Below are positions 12,000-24,398 of a stretch of DNA of 64,000 bases, piece after piece (the stretch's first letter is position 1; every line of letters begins with the position of its first letter). The notes beneath the pieces are model-generated. The model did not search any database, was not told the DNA's origin, and saw only the letters and a program-made list of their open reading frames with translations. The DNA comes from Erpobdella octoculata (Eukaryota; Annelida; Clitellata; Hirudinida; Erpobdellidae), in contig OZ022242.1 in NCBI GenBank assembly GCA_963978895.1, forward strand, positions 34,313,173 to 34,377,172. The letters are read 5' to 3'. Both the position numbers and the translations under genes were made by a program.

Positions 12000-13135
12000 A
12001 GATTACCCACCAAATACATCTTGTCTAAAAAGAAACCAGTGATAAAGAACTTTAGTTGTTTTCCTTATTACTTTATTACCAACTCCTAACAATTTTGCGC
12101 ATCAAATTATATTTTTAAATAGTTCTGGACATTAAAAAAAACAAATTTCAAAAATGAAAGAGTGACATTGTCAAAACATTCAAACCTTTTTTTGTATGAT
12201 TGACCACAGAGCAAATTGTGATAATAATCATCGATATAAAAGTGAAATAATTTGTATGTGTGTGTTTGTTTGTATTTGTTTGTTTTTATGTATATGTGCA
12301 TGCATGTATGTGTGTTTTTGTGCGTTATTACAATCTGAAGCAAATATTCTATCATCCACTGAAGTTTCAGAGCAATTGAAATATATAAAAAACCTCCCGA
12401 TAATCTTTAATAACAAAAACGTTCAATGTCTGCCAATTTTTCTTTCATTAATAATTCGAGCAAACTGGAGACTCGTAATTAAAAAATTTCTCCCGTTAAT
12501 ACGCCTCTCCGCCAGGGCTCGTGTGCTTGTGAGATTGATGCAGACGCATTCATCATACGATACCTTTTTTGAAAGACTCCTTGAAGTCCCCCGACATGCC
12601 GCTGAATTGCGGGGGTTTTTGAAGTTTAATGGCCTCCTACATCTTGCAAGGTTTTTGAAGATAATTATATAATAAAAAAAAACAGAAATAATTTTTACGT
12701 ATATTGCCTTGTGGTAATTAAACGCTGGTTCTTAGAAAGATAAATAATTTTTTTTTCAAGTGCTTTTTTTTCTTGTCCTGTTAAATATTTCCAATCATGT
12801 TTTTTTATGATAATTATTGTTTAATTCATCATATTTCTCTGTTTATTTATTTGTTTTTAAATCAACGGAAAAATAATGTATTCTACAACATTTAAGTTTT
12901 CATACTCCTTATAAGGCCCGATGAAAACGCTTAAACTCGATAGCCAATTAAAATAAAACAACTGTCTGATTTTGCGGCTAAAATTTGAATATTTAAAAAA
13001 TCGATAATTGGCTTGCAATTTTTAAAGTTTGCTTGCATAGATTAAAATTAACGAGCCATCGAGCAAAGGCGAGAAAAATTTTTATACATTCGAGAGTCGG
13101 AATTTTTCATGAAGCCAACTATAAATTAATATATT
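12000..13135. other. AT-rich interval, nothing recognised
   Basis: An open frame at 12196-12672 (plus) has no recognisable domain and starts in a TG-rich stretch. No RNA gene or clear repeat is seen. Confidence 0.5.
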
Positions 13136-13138
13136 CTT

Positions 13139-13265
13139 CTGCACGAAGCATTATGCATTGAACAGTGTGCATTACGCATGAGACATTGTGCATTATGCAT
13201 GAAACAACGTGAATTATGCGTGAAACAATGTGCATTATGCATGAAACAATGTGCATTATGCATGG
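13139..13265. repeat. 21-bp minisatellite, about 6 copies
   Basis: Units read GTGCATTATGCATGAAACAAT with small changes (GCATTACGCATGAGACATT and similar). Each unit contains the near-palindrome TGCATTATGCA or TTATGCATGA. The frames on both strands are artefacts. Confidence 0.9.
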
Positions 13266-13299
13266 TTGGAGTAACCACTGTCCGAGACGTTCCGAAAAA

Positions 13300-15590
13300 A
13301 GTTCTGTTTTTTGTTCGAAGCAAATTAAGCACACTGAAACGTTTGAATCATTAAGATATTTATTATTTTTATATATAATCGTGACAAAAGAAAACTGGAA
13401 ATTAGGTAATAAATTTGGAAAAAGTAAAATGAAAGAACGAAGTCAAGATAATAAATAAACTTACAACTTTGTTAAAGTAAATAATAATAATAATAACAGT
13501 ACTTTAAGTAAATATAATTTAAATTTTAAATTAAAATTTGAGTCTGAATTTTTATACAAATTTGAATAAAACTGTTGAAAGATATGTGAATATAGATTTT
13601 AATATTAATTTAATAAACTTCATTTTTCAAACTTATTATTTGAATGAATCACCATATTTTAAGTTTATCATAAAACTCTAAAAAAATTATCAATTCTCCC
13701 ATCAAAGAAACAACAAATTCTATCCGGTCGTCTTCAGTGGCGCTTCCGATGCGCAAAACCTGAGTAATCTGAAGTAATCTCCTTATTTTACGACTCCTTT
13801 GAGTTAATTCTGCAGGAACATTTTAAATTGTTTCTCTGGCCTTCCCGCATCTCCCAAGCCCCCCCCCCCTCTCGAAACCACAGTTCATCCCTTATCTTGC
13901 CCTCGTATATATATATATAAACACCATATCTGGCACAGAATTTTAAAAATCTATTTGGCTGGGTTGAATTTGAAAGTCATGTTAACTCCGTGGCATGCGT
14001 GCTGAATAAACTTTCGTTTGAATATTCTGGTGAACGATCGATTCGCGTGGCGCTGTTTTAAGAGAGCGTATGTTAAAGCATAGATGAATCAAAAAACACA
14101 AAAGCCAAACATTAAAAATTTTAATTAGAGTCAACTCCAATTAGCTACTTGAAGAAATAATAACGTCAACGCATCGGTCGTTGATAACAAAAGTTGAAAT
14201 TTCACCGACCATCACCAGACAGACTACAGCCGCTACAGGTGTAATAAAAATTAATTCAGAGAGGGAAATAGGAGTTATTGAAAACTGCCATGCATGCTTC
14301 GATGTAATTATACATCTTTCCATTCTCTCAACGCTTCGATGATTGCTTGACAACTGTCAATTAGAGAGAAAGAAAATATAATTCGGTAAGTGATGGATGA
14401 ATGAATGAATGAATGGACTGACGGACTGATGGATGGACGGGTGGACGGATGGATGGATGGACGGGCGGACGGATGGATGGACGGATGGACTGATGGGTGG
14501 ATGGAACACAGTGACTGATGTGTGGTCTTGTAATATTAATACAGATTCATTTCTCCTGAACAAACCTGCTACTGATTGTGTTCTACTTTTCTCCAACGCG
14601 GAATTATGCGCGATATGACAACTTTTATGAACCTTTATTTTTAGGCTTACCAAAACGGAAGCGCTATAGGAATGAAAATCTAAACAAATGAATAAAAAGT
14701 AAACAAGATGAACAGAAACACGCGTACATTTACACATACACACACGCACACACACATACACACATGAGGAACGACAGTTTATATTATAACTGAAAAAGAG
14801 AATGAAACCATTTAGGTGCAAACACACACAACTAAAACTAAGTCGTCACGTTTGGTATAAATTGGAAAATTAGAATAATTTTGCAGAGATTTTGAAAACC
14901 AAAAAAAAATTAGAAAAAAGTTTGTTTTTTAAGCGAACTTAGTAATTTAGCGAACAGTCTCATTTAACGAACGAGTCCCACCTGAATTCTACGAAAAAAA
15001 CTTTGTTTTATGAAAAAAAATCATTATTGGTTTGATTTCTTTTTTTAAAACTATTTTTGAAATCTTTAAAATGACATTTCAAGTTTATTTGTTTTAATGA
15101 TTTTAAATGAGAACACAAAAAAATGACATTAATAATACTAACTATGTTTCAATAATGGTTATAAATAAGTCAACAAATTAAAATACTATTGTATTCAATT
15201 AATTTATTGAGAAAACATATTTTTAAATTTTATTTATCGGTTATTTTAATTAAAAGCATTTTTTGCAAAATAATTTTATTTCTAAATAACGCAGAATACG
15301 GAATGTTATTGACCACCCTAAAAGTCGAAAAGTCGACAAATAATAAAATTACGAAAATCTTACAAAAAAAACAAAAAAAGAGGGAAAGAGTGAGGGAAAG
15401 AGAAGGGAGGGACGGAGAGATAGAAATAGATAGGTAGACATTTCATGACATGCATACATATACATGTGTGACAAAAATTTGCATAACATCTTGGCGGCTG
15501 TCATTGTACGGTTTGTGAAGCATGTCAAAATATTATTAAGATAACTTTCCAATTGAAGCGTATTTTGTTAATATGTTCGAGTGACTGACA
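13300..15590. other. Non-coding interval with tetranucleotide repeats
   Basis: A GGAT/GGAC/GAAT tetranucleotide array at about 14393-14505 and a CACA/ACAT-rich stretch at 14725-14768 are the only structure. Open frames across them are repeat artefacts. Confidence 0.6.
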
Positions 15591-15609
15591 CGAGTCGTGT
15601 CACACGTTA

Positions 15610-15985
15610 TCTGAATATTCATCAGTAGAAGTAGTGTCAAAATATTCATATCAGTAATAGCAATATCAAAAGATTCATATCAATTGCAGCAATATATGAA
15701 TATTAATCAGTAGTACCAATATATGAATATTAATCAGTAGTACCAATATCAAAATATTCATATCAGAAGTAGCAGTATCTTAATATTTATATCAGTAGTA
15801 GCACCTATGAATATTCTTATAAGTAGAAGAATTATCGGAAATTTTATATCAGTATAATCAATATCTGAATATTCATTTCATTTCAGTAGTAGGAATATTT
15901 GAATATTCATATCAATTGTAGCAATATCTGAATATTTATATCGGTAGTGGGACTATCTGAATATTAATCATTAGTAGCGATATCT
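15610..15985. repeat. Degenerate ~33-bp minisatellite, about 11 copies
   Basis: Degenerate units of the pattern CAATATCTGAATATTCATATCAGTAGTAG. Units vary by substitutions and small indels, indicating an old array. Confidence 0.85.
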
Positions 15986-16017
15986 TTTCTCTTTCTTGTT
16001 GTGTCTCATTTTTCGTT

Positions 16018-16420
16018 TTTTTGGCTTGAATTTATTAGAGGTGTTTCTATCGTTTTTCTCTCTTACTCCCGTTTCCTTCCCCGCTTGCTCTCACGTTGCG
16101 GTCGCTTTCCCGTTCCCGCTAGTCTCCTGTTCCCGGTCGTTTTCCCGTTCCCGGTCGCTTTCCCGCTCTCGGTAGCTTTCTCTTTCCCAGTCGCTCTTTT
16201 GCTCTCGGTCGATTTTCCGTTGCCGTTTGCTTTCTCGTTCCCTTTCCCGTTCATTTTCCAGTTCGCGTTTCCGCTCGCTCTTCCGCTCCGCTCATTTTTG
16301 TGACCAAATTTTTTCCACTATAACTGTCTTCCATTGACTCTCAAGGTTATGTGAAAATTTCATTACGATCGGATAAATATGGTGTAGCAATGCATAAGAG
16401 GACACGCCATACAGACAGTC

Positions 16421-16440
<20 letters not shown>
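16018..16440 (-). mobile_element. Compact Helitron-like element, antisense copy
   Basis: Read on the minus strand, it begins with TATATATAAATGACTGTC, continues with ATGCATTGCTACACC and GATCGTAATGAAATTTTCAC (typical 5' Helitron-like sequence), and runs into GGGAAAGCGACCGGGAACG-type minisatellite units at 16300-16045. The GC-rich terminal hairpin and CTAGT end seen in the 9.5-11.6 kb copy are missing, so the 3' end is truncated. It holds no protein. Confidence 0.6.
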
Positions 16441-16465
<25 letters not shown>

Positions 16466-16476
16466 TATATATAAAT
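16424..16476. repeat. (TA)n tract at the left edge of the Penelope-like element
   Basis: TA repeat belonging to the 5' end of the antisense Helitron-like copy. The left terminal repeat of the Penelope-like element begins directly after it. Confidence 0.9.
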
Positions 16477-16477
16477 A

Positions 16478-19415
16478 TCTGTGCAAAAAAGTAATAAACC
16501 TTAAATGGCGTATAGTTTTTAACAGCGCGTGTCTAATACCTCGCTATGTAAACAATAAATTACGGCGCGCAGCGAAAGATAACGATAGTAATAATACAAT
16601 AGCGTCTATTGTTAATTTTGAGTTGGTTTCTGCCAAGAAAAGTTTTGCACAGACTGAAGCTTTATTTGAAAGAGAGAAAAATGCTGTATTGAATGTACTG
16701 CCTGAACAACAATCTATTGACTTGTCTCAGCATATTACTACATTTCATTCTAGATATGATTCCGTGAAAAGAAGCGTCGTTGGACGTAAACTTTCCGATC
16801 TGTATGGACGAAAATTCTTTCTTAAAGACAATGTTGCACATTTCACTAATATTTCATCTTACCTCCCTACTCCTGACGAAATAACGTTTTTACAGTTAGG
16901 GTATAACTGTCATATACCATCGACATACAACCCTCTGACAAAGCAGACCGAACTTGAGGTTCTTTACAGCGATATCTGGAATAAAGCTAAAAGTGGTCAT
17001 CTTCGGTTTGATGAAAGGTTGCCAGCCCTATTGTCTGCTGAAAGTTTCACACACCGTAACAACCATTCTAAATTCAAAGGTTTACCACAGAATCTACGTT
17101 TAGCTGCCAAGTCACTCAGAAATAATAAGAAGATTATCATTCGCAAGGCTGATAAGTCAAATACCTACGTCGTCTTAAATCGAGATGAGTATATACAAAA
17201 ATTGGACTGTATTCTTTCAGATGAATGTAAGTTCAAAAAACTTAATTCAAACTCTACCGATACTTTGAAGAAGAGAGCCAATGTCATCATAGGGCGGTTA
17301 AATACTGAAGGATCTCTGGCGTTACGACAGGTTGTTGGCGATTACAGTCCGGGCTACATATATGGAAATGTGAAGACTCACAAGAGTGGTAACCCTCTTC
17401 GTCCAATAATCTCACAGTGCCCCACTCCCATTCATCTACTGGCCAAATCGATTAACTCTATTATAGCTCCATACTGCCCTTCGCAGTATTCTCTCTCTTC
17501 TTCATTAGACTTCATCAATCTTCTCCGAGCTACACCACACCACTCAGGCATCATGGCTTCATTAGATGTCGAGAGCCTGTTTACCAACGTCCCCGTGTTG
17601 GGCACAATCGACATAATTATACAGTGTGTTTACCATCATCCAACTCTTCCCCCTCCAGCGTTTGGTGAGGATTTGTTAAAGGACGTTCTCCTTCTGTGTA
17701 CCACGGAAGTGCCATTTAGACACCCAAGTGGTCAATTGTACGCCCAGGTCGACGGTGTGGCGATGGGGTCACCTCTCGGTCCCACATTTGCCGGTTTTTA
17801 CATGGGCAACCTCGAAAAAGAAATATTTACCAATAAAAATCTTAAACCAGTTATCTATGCAAGGTATGTTGACGATATATTCGTACTGTGTCAAGATATC
17901 CAAGAAATATTAAATCTTAAAGAAACTTTCGAAAAATCATCGGTCTTGAAATTTACATATGAACTTCCTAGCAAAGAGAATCGGTTACCATTTCTCGATA
18001 CTCTAATTTCTAATGCTGAAAATAACTTCAAAATCCAAGTGTATAACAAACCTACAAATGGTGGTGAAACTCTCAATGGGGATAGTTTCTGCCCCGTAAA
18101 GTACAAAATCAGTGTGATCTTAAGCTTTCTAACTCGAGCGTATAGGATCACTGACAATAATTCTGACTTTAACATCGAGATTGACAAAATCAAATCTCTT
18201 CTCATAAATAATAATTTTTCGAATACGCTAGTAGATAGTGTTATCCAAAATTTTCTGAACAAGAAACGTCCTCATTGCACTCAAGGAAAAAGTCTTGATT
18301 CTTCAGTGCAACTCTTCTATCGTGCTCAGATGCATGATATGTACCGTTTAGATGAAACGGTGCTTCGGAAAATTGTTATGAAGAACGTCCGACTAACTGA
18401 TCCGAGCCAGACACTACAGCTACACATATATTACCAAAATCTCAAATCAAGAGACTTGGTCATTAGTAATAACCTTGGTGTAGATACAAGGCCTGCGCAA
18501 AGAACTAACGTTGTGTACAGGTTTACATGCCCCCATTGCCATCAAACTCCGCAATTTTACATTGGGCACACACGCACCACACTCTCAAGACGAATGACAA
18601 TGCATGTACAAGGAGGATCCATACATACTCACTTCGTCAAGCGCCATTCAACAAAACCGTCTCACCAACTTTTACTTAATAATACTGAAATAATTGCTTT
18701 TGAGTCAGACCCACTTCGCCTTAAAATCAAAGAGGCTCTACTCATCATCCAACATAAACCACCGATAAACATACAGGATAACCGATTTGACCATACCCTG
18801 CACCTGTATGGGACTGCTGTCGAGGTCAGTGTACAACCGCTAAAGGTGATGACAGGTTCTTGCCAACTCGATGTCGATAATGCTATACGGTTGGATATCG
18901 ATAACACTTGTGCTCTTCTTGAGAAAAATACGGAAACACAGACGATTAATGGTGGACTTCTAAATCTATCTGGCTATAGAATTGAAGAGCCAACCGTCCA
19001 GCCATTATACGTTTGTCAACCCGTCAGTCAAAAACTGGAAAGTCTACAAGCCGGTTTACCTCTCGACGCGTTCATAGATCAGCCGATAATTCAACCGTTG
19101 GACCCAAGTGTAGTTGCGGTGCATGATGAATTGTCTACATGTCTTGCGGACAGTCAGTCGCGCGTTCCTAGTGACTGCTCTACACCCACTTCCATTTACA
19201 AAACTCCCAAAAAGTCCTCTGACGACATGTCCGTTGCCAAGTCTGTGTCGCCCACTCAGCTTCACTCTTCTCCTCAACCTCTGAATGTGGGTAACGCTGG
19301 GTGCTCGTCGGCTCGACTGGGCGATTCGCCGGTGTTCTCTCCAGATAACAACATACCAGTTGATATGGAGACATTCAAGCACCTTGCCTTGAATGTAACT
19401 ATAAGACGTAGATAA
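16478..19415 (+). CDS. Penelope-like reverse transcriptase with GIY-YIG endonuclease
   Basis: The open frame continues in phase from the left terminal repeat (encoding [14 protein letters not shown]) through 19415, so the true product starts upstream of the TTG at 16623. The only matching ATG is in the right repeat (19915). Counting residues from 16623: the RT has SLDVESLFTNVP near 312, AMGSPLGPTFAGFYMG near 380 and catalytic YVDDIFVL near 415. A CPHC zinc-finger-like linker then leads to the GIY-YIG nuclease, with FYIGHTRTTLSRRM near 644 and the EALLIIQHKPPIN end near 710. These are the two domains that define Penelope-like elements, which use target-primed reverse transcription. After the nuclease comes an unusual 200-residue Ser/Thr/Pro-rich tail. 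No internal stop or frameshift was seen. Confidence 0.92.
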
Positions 19416-19429
19416 TATCATTTACAATT

Positions 19430-19560
19430 TTCTTTGCATCTTTGGTTTTAATTTAATTTTATTTTTATTTAATTTTTATTTTATTTTTATTTTATTTATT
19501 TTATTTAATTTATTTTATTTATTTATTTTATTATCTCGTTCTTTAACTTAACAAGTTATC
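19430..19560. repeat. TTTATTTTA-rich 3' UTR tract of the Penelope-like element
   Basis: Directly after the stop there is a run of TTTAATTTTATTTTTATT words. It lies within the element and is probably an expanded UTR repeat. Confidence 0.7.
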
Positions 19561-19855
19561 CCGTCTTAACCCCTATTGAGCCCTTTCTACCGTTCGAATA
19601 ATATTTTTGTTTTTACTAACAATATAATTCTTATTATCTCTTCCGTGATTTTCATTCTTAAATTTACTGGATTTTAACATTACATATTAGGTCTCTTTTT
19701 ATTTATATATTCTATTGATTTTAATATGTTCAAATTTCTATAATAGCTCCATTTCTCCTTTTTTTTATAAATTCCTGAGTTATATATTTAATTTAAACTC
19801 TGTATTTAGACTCTATTATTCTCGTATCTTGTCTATGTTTACGTTCGATGTTTAT

Positions 19856-19899
19856 TTGCCCTGAAGATGACAATTTCGTCGAAACTGGCCAGTAGGCAA
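19856..19899 (+). ncRNA. Hammerhead-ribozyme-like motif in the Penelope-like element
   Basis: The sequence fits the hammerhead order. Stem I is TTGCC (19856-19860) pairing with GGCAA (19895-19899). The core is CTGAAGA (fits CUGANGA), then a short stem II (GAC/GTC), then GAAA (19881-19884). Stem III is the short palindrome ACTGGCCAGT, followed by A19894 at the cleavage position. Penelope-like elements are known to carry such minimal ribozymes in their terminal repeats. Caution: one unpaired U lies between the core and stem II, which departs from the consensus, so activity is not assured. Confidence 0.45.
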
Positions 19900-20055
19900 T
19901 AGATTAAATAAATTATGTCTTTAAACAATAGTTCTAGTTTGTTTAATATAAAAAAGCGACGTATTGAAAATCTGTGCAAAAAAGTAATAAACCTTAAATG
20001 GCGTATAGTTTTTAACAGCGCGTGTCTTAACGAAAATCTAATACCTCGCTATGTA

Positions 20056-20167
<112 letters not shown>

Positions 20168-20309
20168 ATTATTAAAATTGTTTTCCAACGTTTGTAATTA
20201 GTGTGCCTACATTTGTTAAATGGCTCGAATGGATACATTCTTTTGTTGTTTATACAAATGGCAAGGAAATATTACCTACCGTGAGCTTTCGCGCAAGTTA
20301 TTTAAAGAT

Positions 20310-20990
20310 ATACAAGCTAATATAGAAATATAGAATTAATATAGAATTATAGAACTAATTTAAAAATATAGAACTAAGATAGAAATAATAAATAAAATAA
20401 ATTATTATAGAAATATAGAATTAATGTAGAAAAATAGAATTAATGTAGAAAAATAGAATTAATATTGAAATATAGCAGTAAGATTGAAATATAGAATTAA
20501 TATATAAATAATATGAAAATATAGAACTAATATAAAAAAATATAGGACTAATATAAAAATATAGAAGTAATATAGAACAGGGATATCATTTCAGCAAAAC
20601 CTTGGGGGGTGCAACTTGTTCTCAGGACCCATGAATTTTTCACAGAAATCAAAAGTTTTCGAAACTCTCTTTTCAAGTTTTTTGCTCACAACTTTTCTTA
20701 ATAAATCTTCGGGGAGTCCACTCAAACATCACAGTGGGCCTATTTCACCGTGATAGGGGCCCGCCTACCTATAAGAAGAGCCAGATCAAACCTTTAAAAC
20801 TTCAACTTTAACTTCTCAGGTTTTTTGGGGCCCCAATTCTATATTTTAGCGGCCCAAAACTACGTCAATGTGAAATGACCCCTAGGTGACATCCATGATA
20901 TAGAAATATAACATTCATTTAGAATTATAGAGCTAATGTGGAATTATAAAATTTATACATTTAGGCAGGAATATAGAACTAATATAGACC
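20310..20990. repeat. ATATAGAACTAAT minisatellite split by an insert
   Basis: Degenerate ~19-bp units of the type AATATAGAATTAATATAGA run from about 20310 to 20580 and again from about 20900 to 20990. The block between them (20580-20900) has different composition and resembles 26420-26760, so it looks like an insertion into the array. Confidence 0.7.
20580..20900. mobile_element. Dispersed repeat with GGGCCC words
   Basis: It shares with 26420-26760 the order: GGGCCC or GGACCC near the start, AATTTTT, TTCGAAAC, CTTCT(C)A, then GGGGCCC or GCGGCCCA followed by AACTACGT and a TGT/GTTAGAT-like stretch. It splits a minisatellite, which supports mobility. No coding potential; family unknown. Confidence 0.4.
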
Positions 20991-20999
20991 TAAATCATC

Positions 21000-22060
21000 T
21001 TCTCTGCAAAATGTAAAAATTAGGAAAATACTTAAAAAAATCTTCCAAAAGAGGATTTAGTTTTTTTTATTTTTATTTTCATTTTGTTTGCATTTCCAAG
21101 ACGTGGGCTTCGTGTAAAACTAAGATAAATCTGAAATCGAATTAAGGTTCACTACAAACAAGACGAATTCCTTCAAGGTGTCGATCTTCACACGGCCAAA
21201 CAGAAATTGATGTATTGAGACAATGCGAAAACAACCAGCAAAGAAAGTGCGAGAGAGAGAGAGGGGGGTACCTGTCTCTTTTTTCTGTCTCTTTGCTTCA
21301 TTATAACAAATCGGGTGGTTCGTCTGAGGCGATAAAGCAGGTGAATCCCAACACGACCGGGGGTGAAGATTTCATGAATTTCAATTGGCGAGCCAGCCCT
21401 TCAGAAGGCGCATAAACATGCCGGTCCATTGCTGAATACGAATTGCCTTCAAGCGGTATCGAGTTTGATGCTCTACTCGTGAGAATTCGCCTGCAGAAGG
21501 AATGAGACGACCTACCTCGCTCTCCTTCTCTTTTAGTCAGCCGGTCGCCCGCCCGTCCACCGAGCCAGCCACCACCACCACCCCCTCTTCATATACACAC
21601 GCTCTTCTTTCTCGGACCATCGATCGAATGAAGAGATTTCTAAATCCTGCAGCTATTTCGCGGACTGAATTTATCACAAGAATACGTCATGAGAATGGGA
21701 AGGAGGTTTGACGCGTGTGATCGCGCCTTCGTAAAAGCTGAGATGATCCCCCAGGTCGATGATAGTGATGATGATGATGATGTTGGTGGTGGTTATGATA
21801 ATGGTGCCGAGAAATGTGATAGTGGTAGTGATGATAATGATGACAATGTTGGCGATGATAGGGGTGGCAATGGTCGTCATGGCGATATTAGAAATGGTTC
21901 TTCGTCGCGAAGAAAGAATGCAAATGTGGAACCGATATTAAACATGGGAATTCGTTCAATGCAACCTATGAATTTGAAATAGAAGGATCAATTTTATTAA
22001 AACTATATCTAAATAATGCGTTTCAAATTTATATTTATTGTCTTTTTCTTTGCACCCATT
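21000..22060. other. Non-coding interval, nothing recognised
   Basis: Moderate GC content around 21200-21760 hints at an unrecognised exon or UTR, but no frame matches a family. GATGATG/GTGGT-rich low complexity lies at 21760-21890. Confidence 0.45.
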
Positions 22061-22062
22061 AG

Positions 22063-22139
22063 AAAAATCATCATCATCATTATCATCACCATCATCGTCG
22101 TCGTCATCGTCATCTCCATCGTCATCGCCATCTCCATCG

Positions 22140-22195
<56 letters not shown>
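22063..22195. repeat. (ATC)n trinucleotide array
   Basis: ATC/GTC-type trinucleotides, pure at the right end (22150-22194). Frames on either strand translate as poly-Asp, poly-Met, poly-Ile or poly-Ser and are artefacts. Confidence 0.95.
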
Positions 22196-22902
22196 TGAAA
22201 TAAAATGCTTATTGAAAAGCCACCGGTCATAAAACAGAAGAGCCAGGAACATTCTTATCCGCCCACTTGCGATTGCTCAAGACATAAAAATGTTTGCGGA
22301 AAAATGTTGCTGACCAGCTGACCGGTCGGTTGAGGTCGTAAAACTTCCGGTTGTTTTTTTTTTCATTTTCTTCCACGATGACGATGTTTCGTCTTCTTGT
22401 TTTCATAACGAGCTCACCTGCTGAAAGATCTTCGTGAAATTTCGCAAATTACCCGTGCAAACTGTCTGCTCGATAAATTCAAATATTCCAGATGATCGTC
22501 TGTATCGCGGAACGTTCCGTCGAGTCGTACACAACTAATTTGTACACAACAGGACGCGTACAGATTGGCGTATTGTTAGTTTGTTTTCTTTTTTCGTTTG
22601 AAGAACTCGTCAACAGGTCGTATCTGTTTCCTCGCATAGGTTTGTACGCCTCGTCAACACAACTTGTACGTTAGTTTACTGCGCGTGCGTGCGTCATAAA
22701 AAAAAGATGTGGAAACGTTTTTCCAGCGAGTTTCAAAGAGTTTGTGTACATAAAATAAATAAATTCATACGTTTATATGTTTTGTAAATGAATGTTTGTT
22801 TTCGGTATAGATGCATATTATTGCATCCAGGTATATATTATATATGTGTATTATGGCGTATAGGTGTATTATAGCACATATGTATATGCGTATACGTATA
22901 CG

Positions 22903-22949
<47 letters not shown>
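22903..22949. repeat. (TA)n tract
   Basis: Short TA microsatellite preceded by CGTATACGTATACG words. Confidence 0.9.
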
Positions 22950-22953
<4 letters not shown>

Positions 22954-23492
22954 ATGCTTATGCATAAAAGGATGTTTGTATATGCATGGCATGGGTGAGC
23001 AGACGTCAATAGAGAGCAGGTTGCATTGTTTCCACGCACACCAGTCAGTCGGGGCTTGTTTGCTGGCGGATGTAAATCAAATACACGTGCGAGGCTCATA
23101 ATTGCAAAACGCCATTGTAAAACGGACTGGAAATGTTTCCAAGCCTGCTCGTAAAGCTATTTGCCATCTTCCAGCTGGAATAATTCATGCAATCGCTCAT
23201 TTAAGGACCAGTGTTATGTTTCAACTCGGCACCGGAACCGTTCCCAAACGTAGCGTTTTTATCGGACTCGAACTGCCACTGGAATGTTATAGAAAATTAC
23301 TGCTCTTTTGTGCTACAGGTCTGTCATGCTACAAGTCCTTCATGTTACAGGTACTTCGTTCGTGATACTGTTCCTGCGGACTACTGGTGTTTCAGCATCA
23401 GCAGCGCCTACCCCGGGAGGAAATTTTGCCCCTGGAAAGTGAACCGGAATATGAGTTTTTACCGGAAATTAAAGAAAGCAGTCAGCACAGTG

Positions 23493-23497
23493 CAGAA

Positions 23498-23534
<37 letters not shown>

Positions 23535-23582
23535 AAGAGAGAGAGAGACAGAGAGAGAAAGAGACAGAGAGAGAGAGAGAGC
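23493..23582. repeat. (GA)n tract
   Basis: GAGAGA with AAA and ACA interruptions, about 90 bp. Confidence 0.95.
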
Positions 23583-24398
23583 AGCTGCTGTCTGATTGAA
23601 AGGACCATCATAACGCGGTTGAAAATTTAATTGGAATTTCGCTTCACCACCCGACAACCGGACGCATGGAACATTTCGCAATGCTTCCAGTTTCATTCCA
23701 GCGCCGTGTTCAATCTCATTTCAACTCCGGCGTTTTTCCAAAAACTCAATTTCAGACCGTGTGCTATTGTGAGCCAGCATAAAACACGGCCGATATTCTG
23801 CGACTCCCACGTTAAGGATTGCTCTCTTAAGGACTATCGCAGTTCGTGCCGGGATGTTTTCGCGCTTTTTTGGGCGGGTGGGGGAGGGGTGGATTACCCC
23901 ATCGTGACCGGTGTCACCATCCGTCATCATCGTCACCACCGCAACCACCACATCGCCGTCGTCATCGCTTTCATGACGTTATTTTCGGTCCTCAATTTGC
24001 TCGACAAAACAACTCCGGTGTCGATGCGATGATCGTCGTCTCTCCGTGAGACGGTCCGATCCGGTCGTTAAATGAATTGCGATCCAGCATAAACAGCGAC
24101 CAGGTTGCAAAACACACAAACCGGGACGCCGTAAAACAAGAAGAAGCACGTTCGTAACCGGTCGATCTTTTGGAGGGATAAAAATGTTTGTGTGACTCAA
24201 TCCAGATGTCGAGCAATTTACCAGAATATTCAACATAAAAAAAAATTGTAATCAGTCTTATTTATTATTATTTTCACAGTCATCCCTGCAGTGCGAACGC
24301 ACTCGCAGACATCTCCATACCGACAAGCAAATTAGATCCCACCTGGAGTAGTGAACAGACACGTGCACACAGAAACAAACAAACAAACTTAAGCTCAC

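Noticed and set aside
11930..12040. Possible tRNA-derived SINE next to the TA array
   Set aside because: GC-rich words are present but no A or B box could be placed, so it was left as unannotated sequence.
14357..14827. Minus-strand frame with [12 protein letters not shown] repeats
   Set aside because: Product of the GGAT/GGAC tetranucleotide array, with no protein-like remainder.
21956..22252. Poly-Asp and poly-Met frames
   Set aside because: Translations of the (ATC)n array on either strand.
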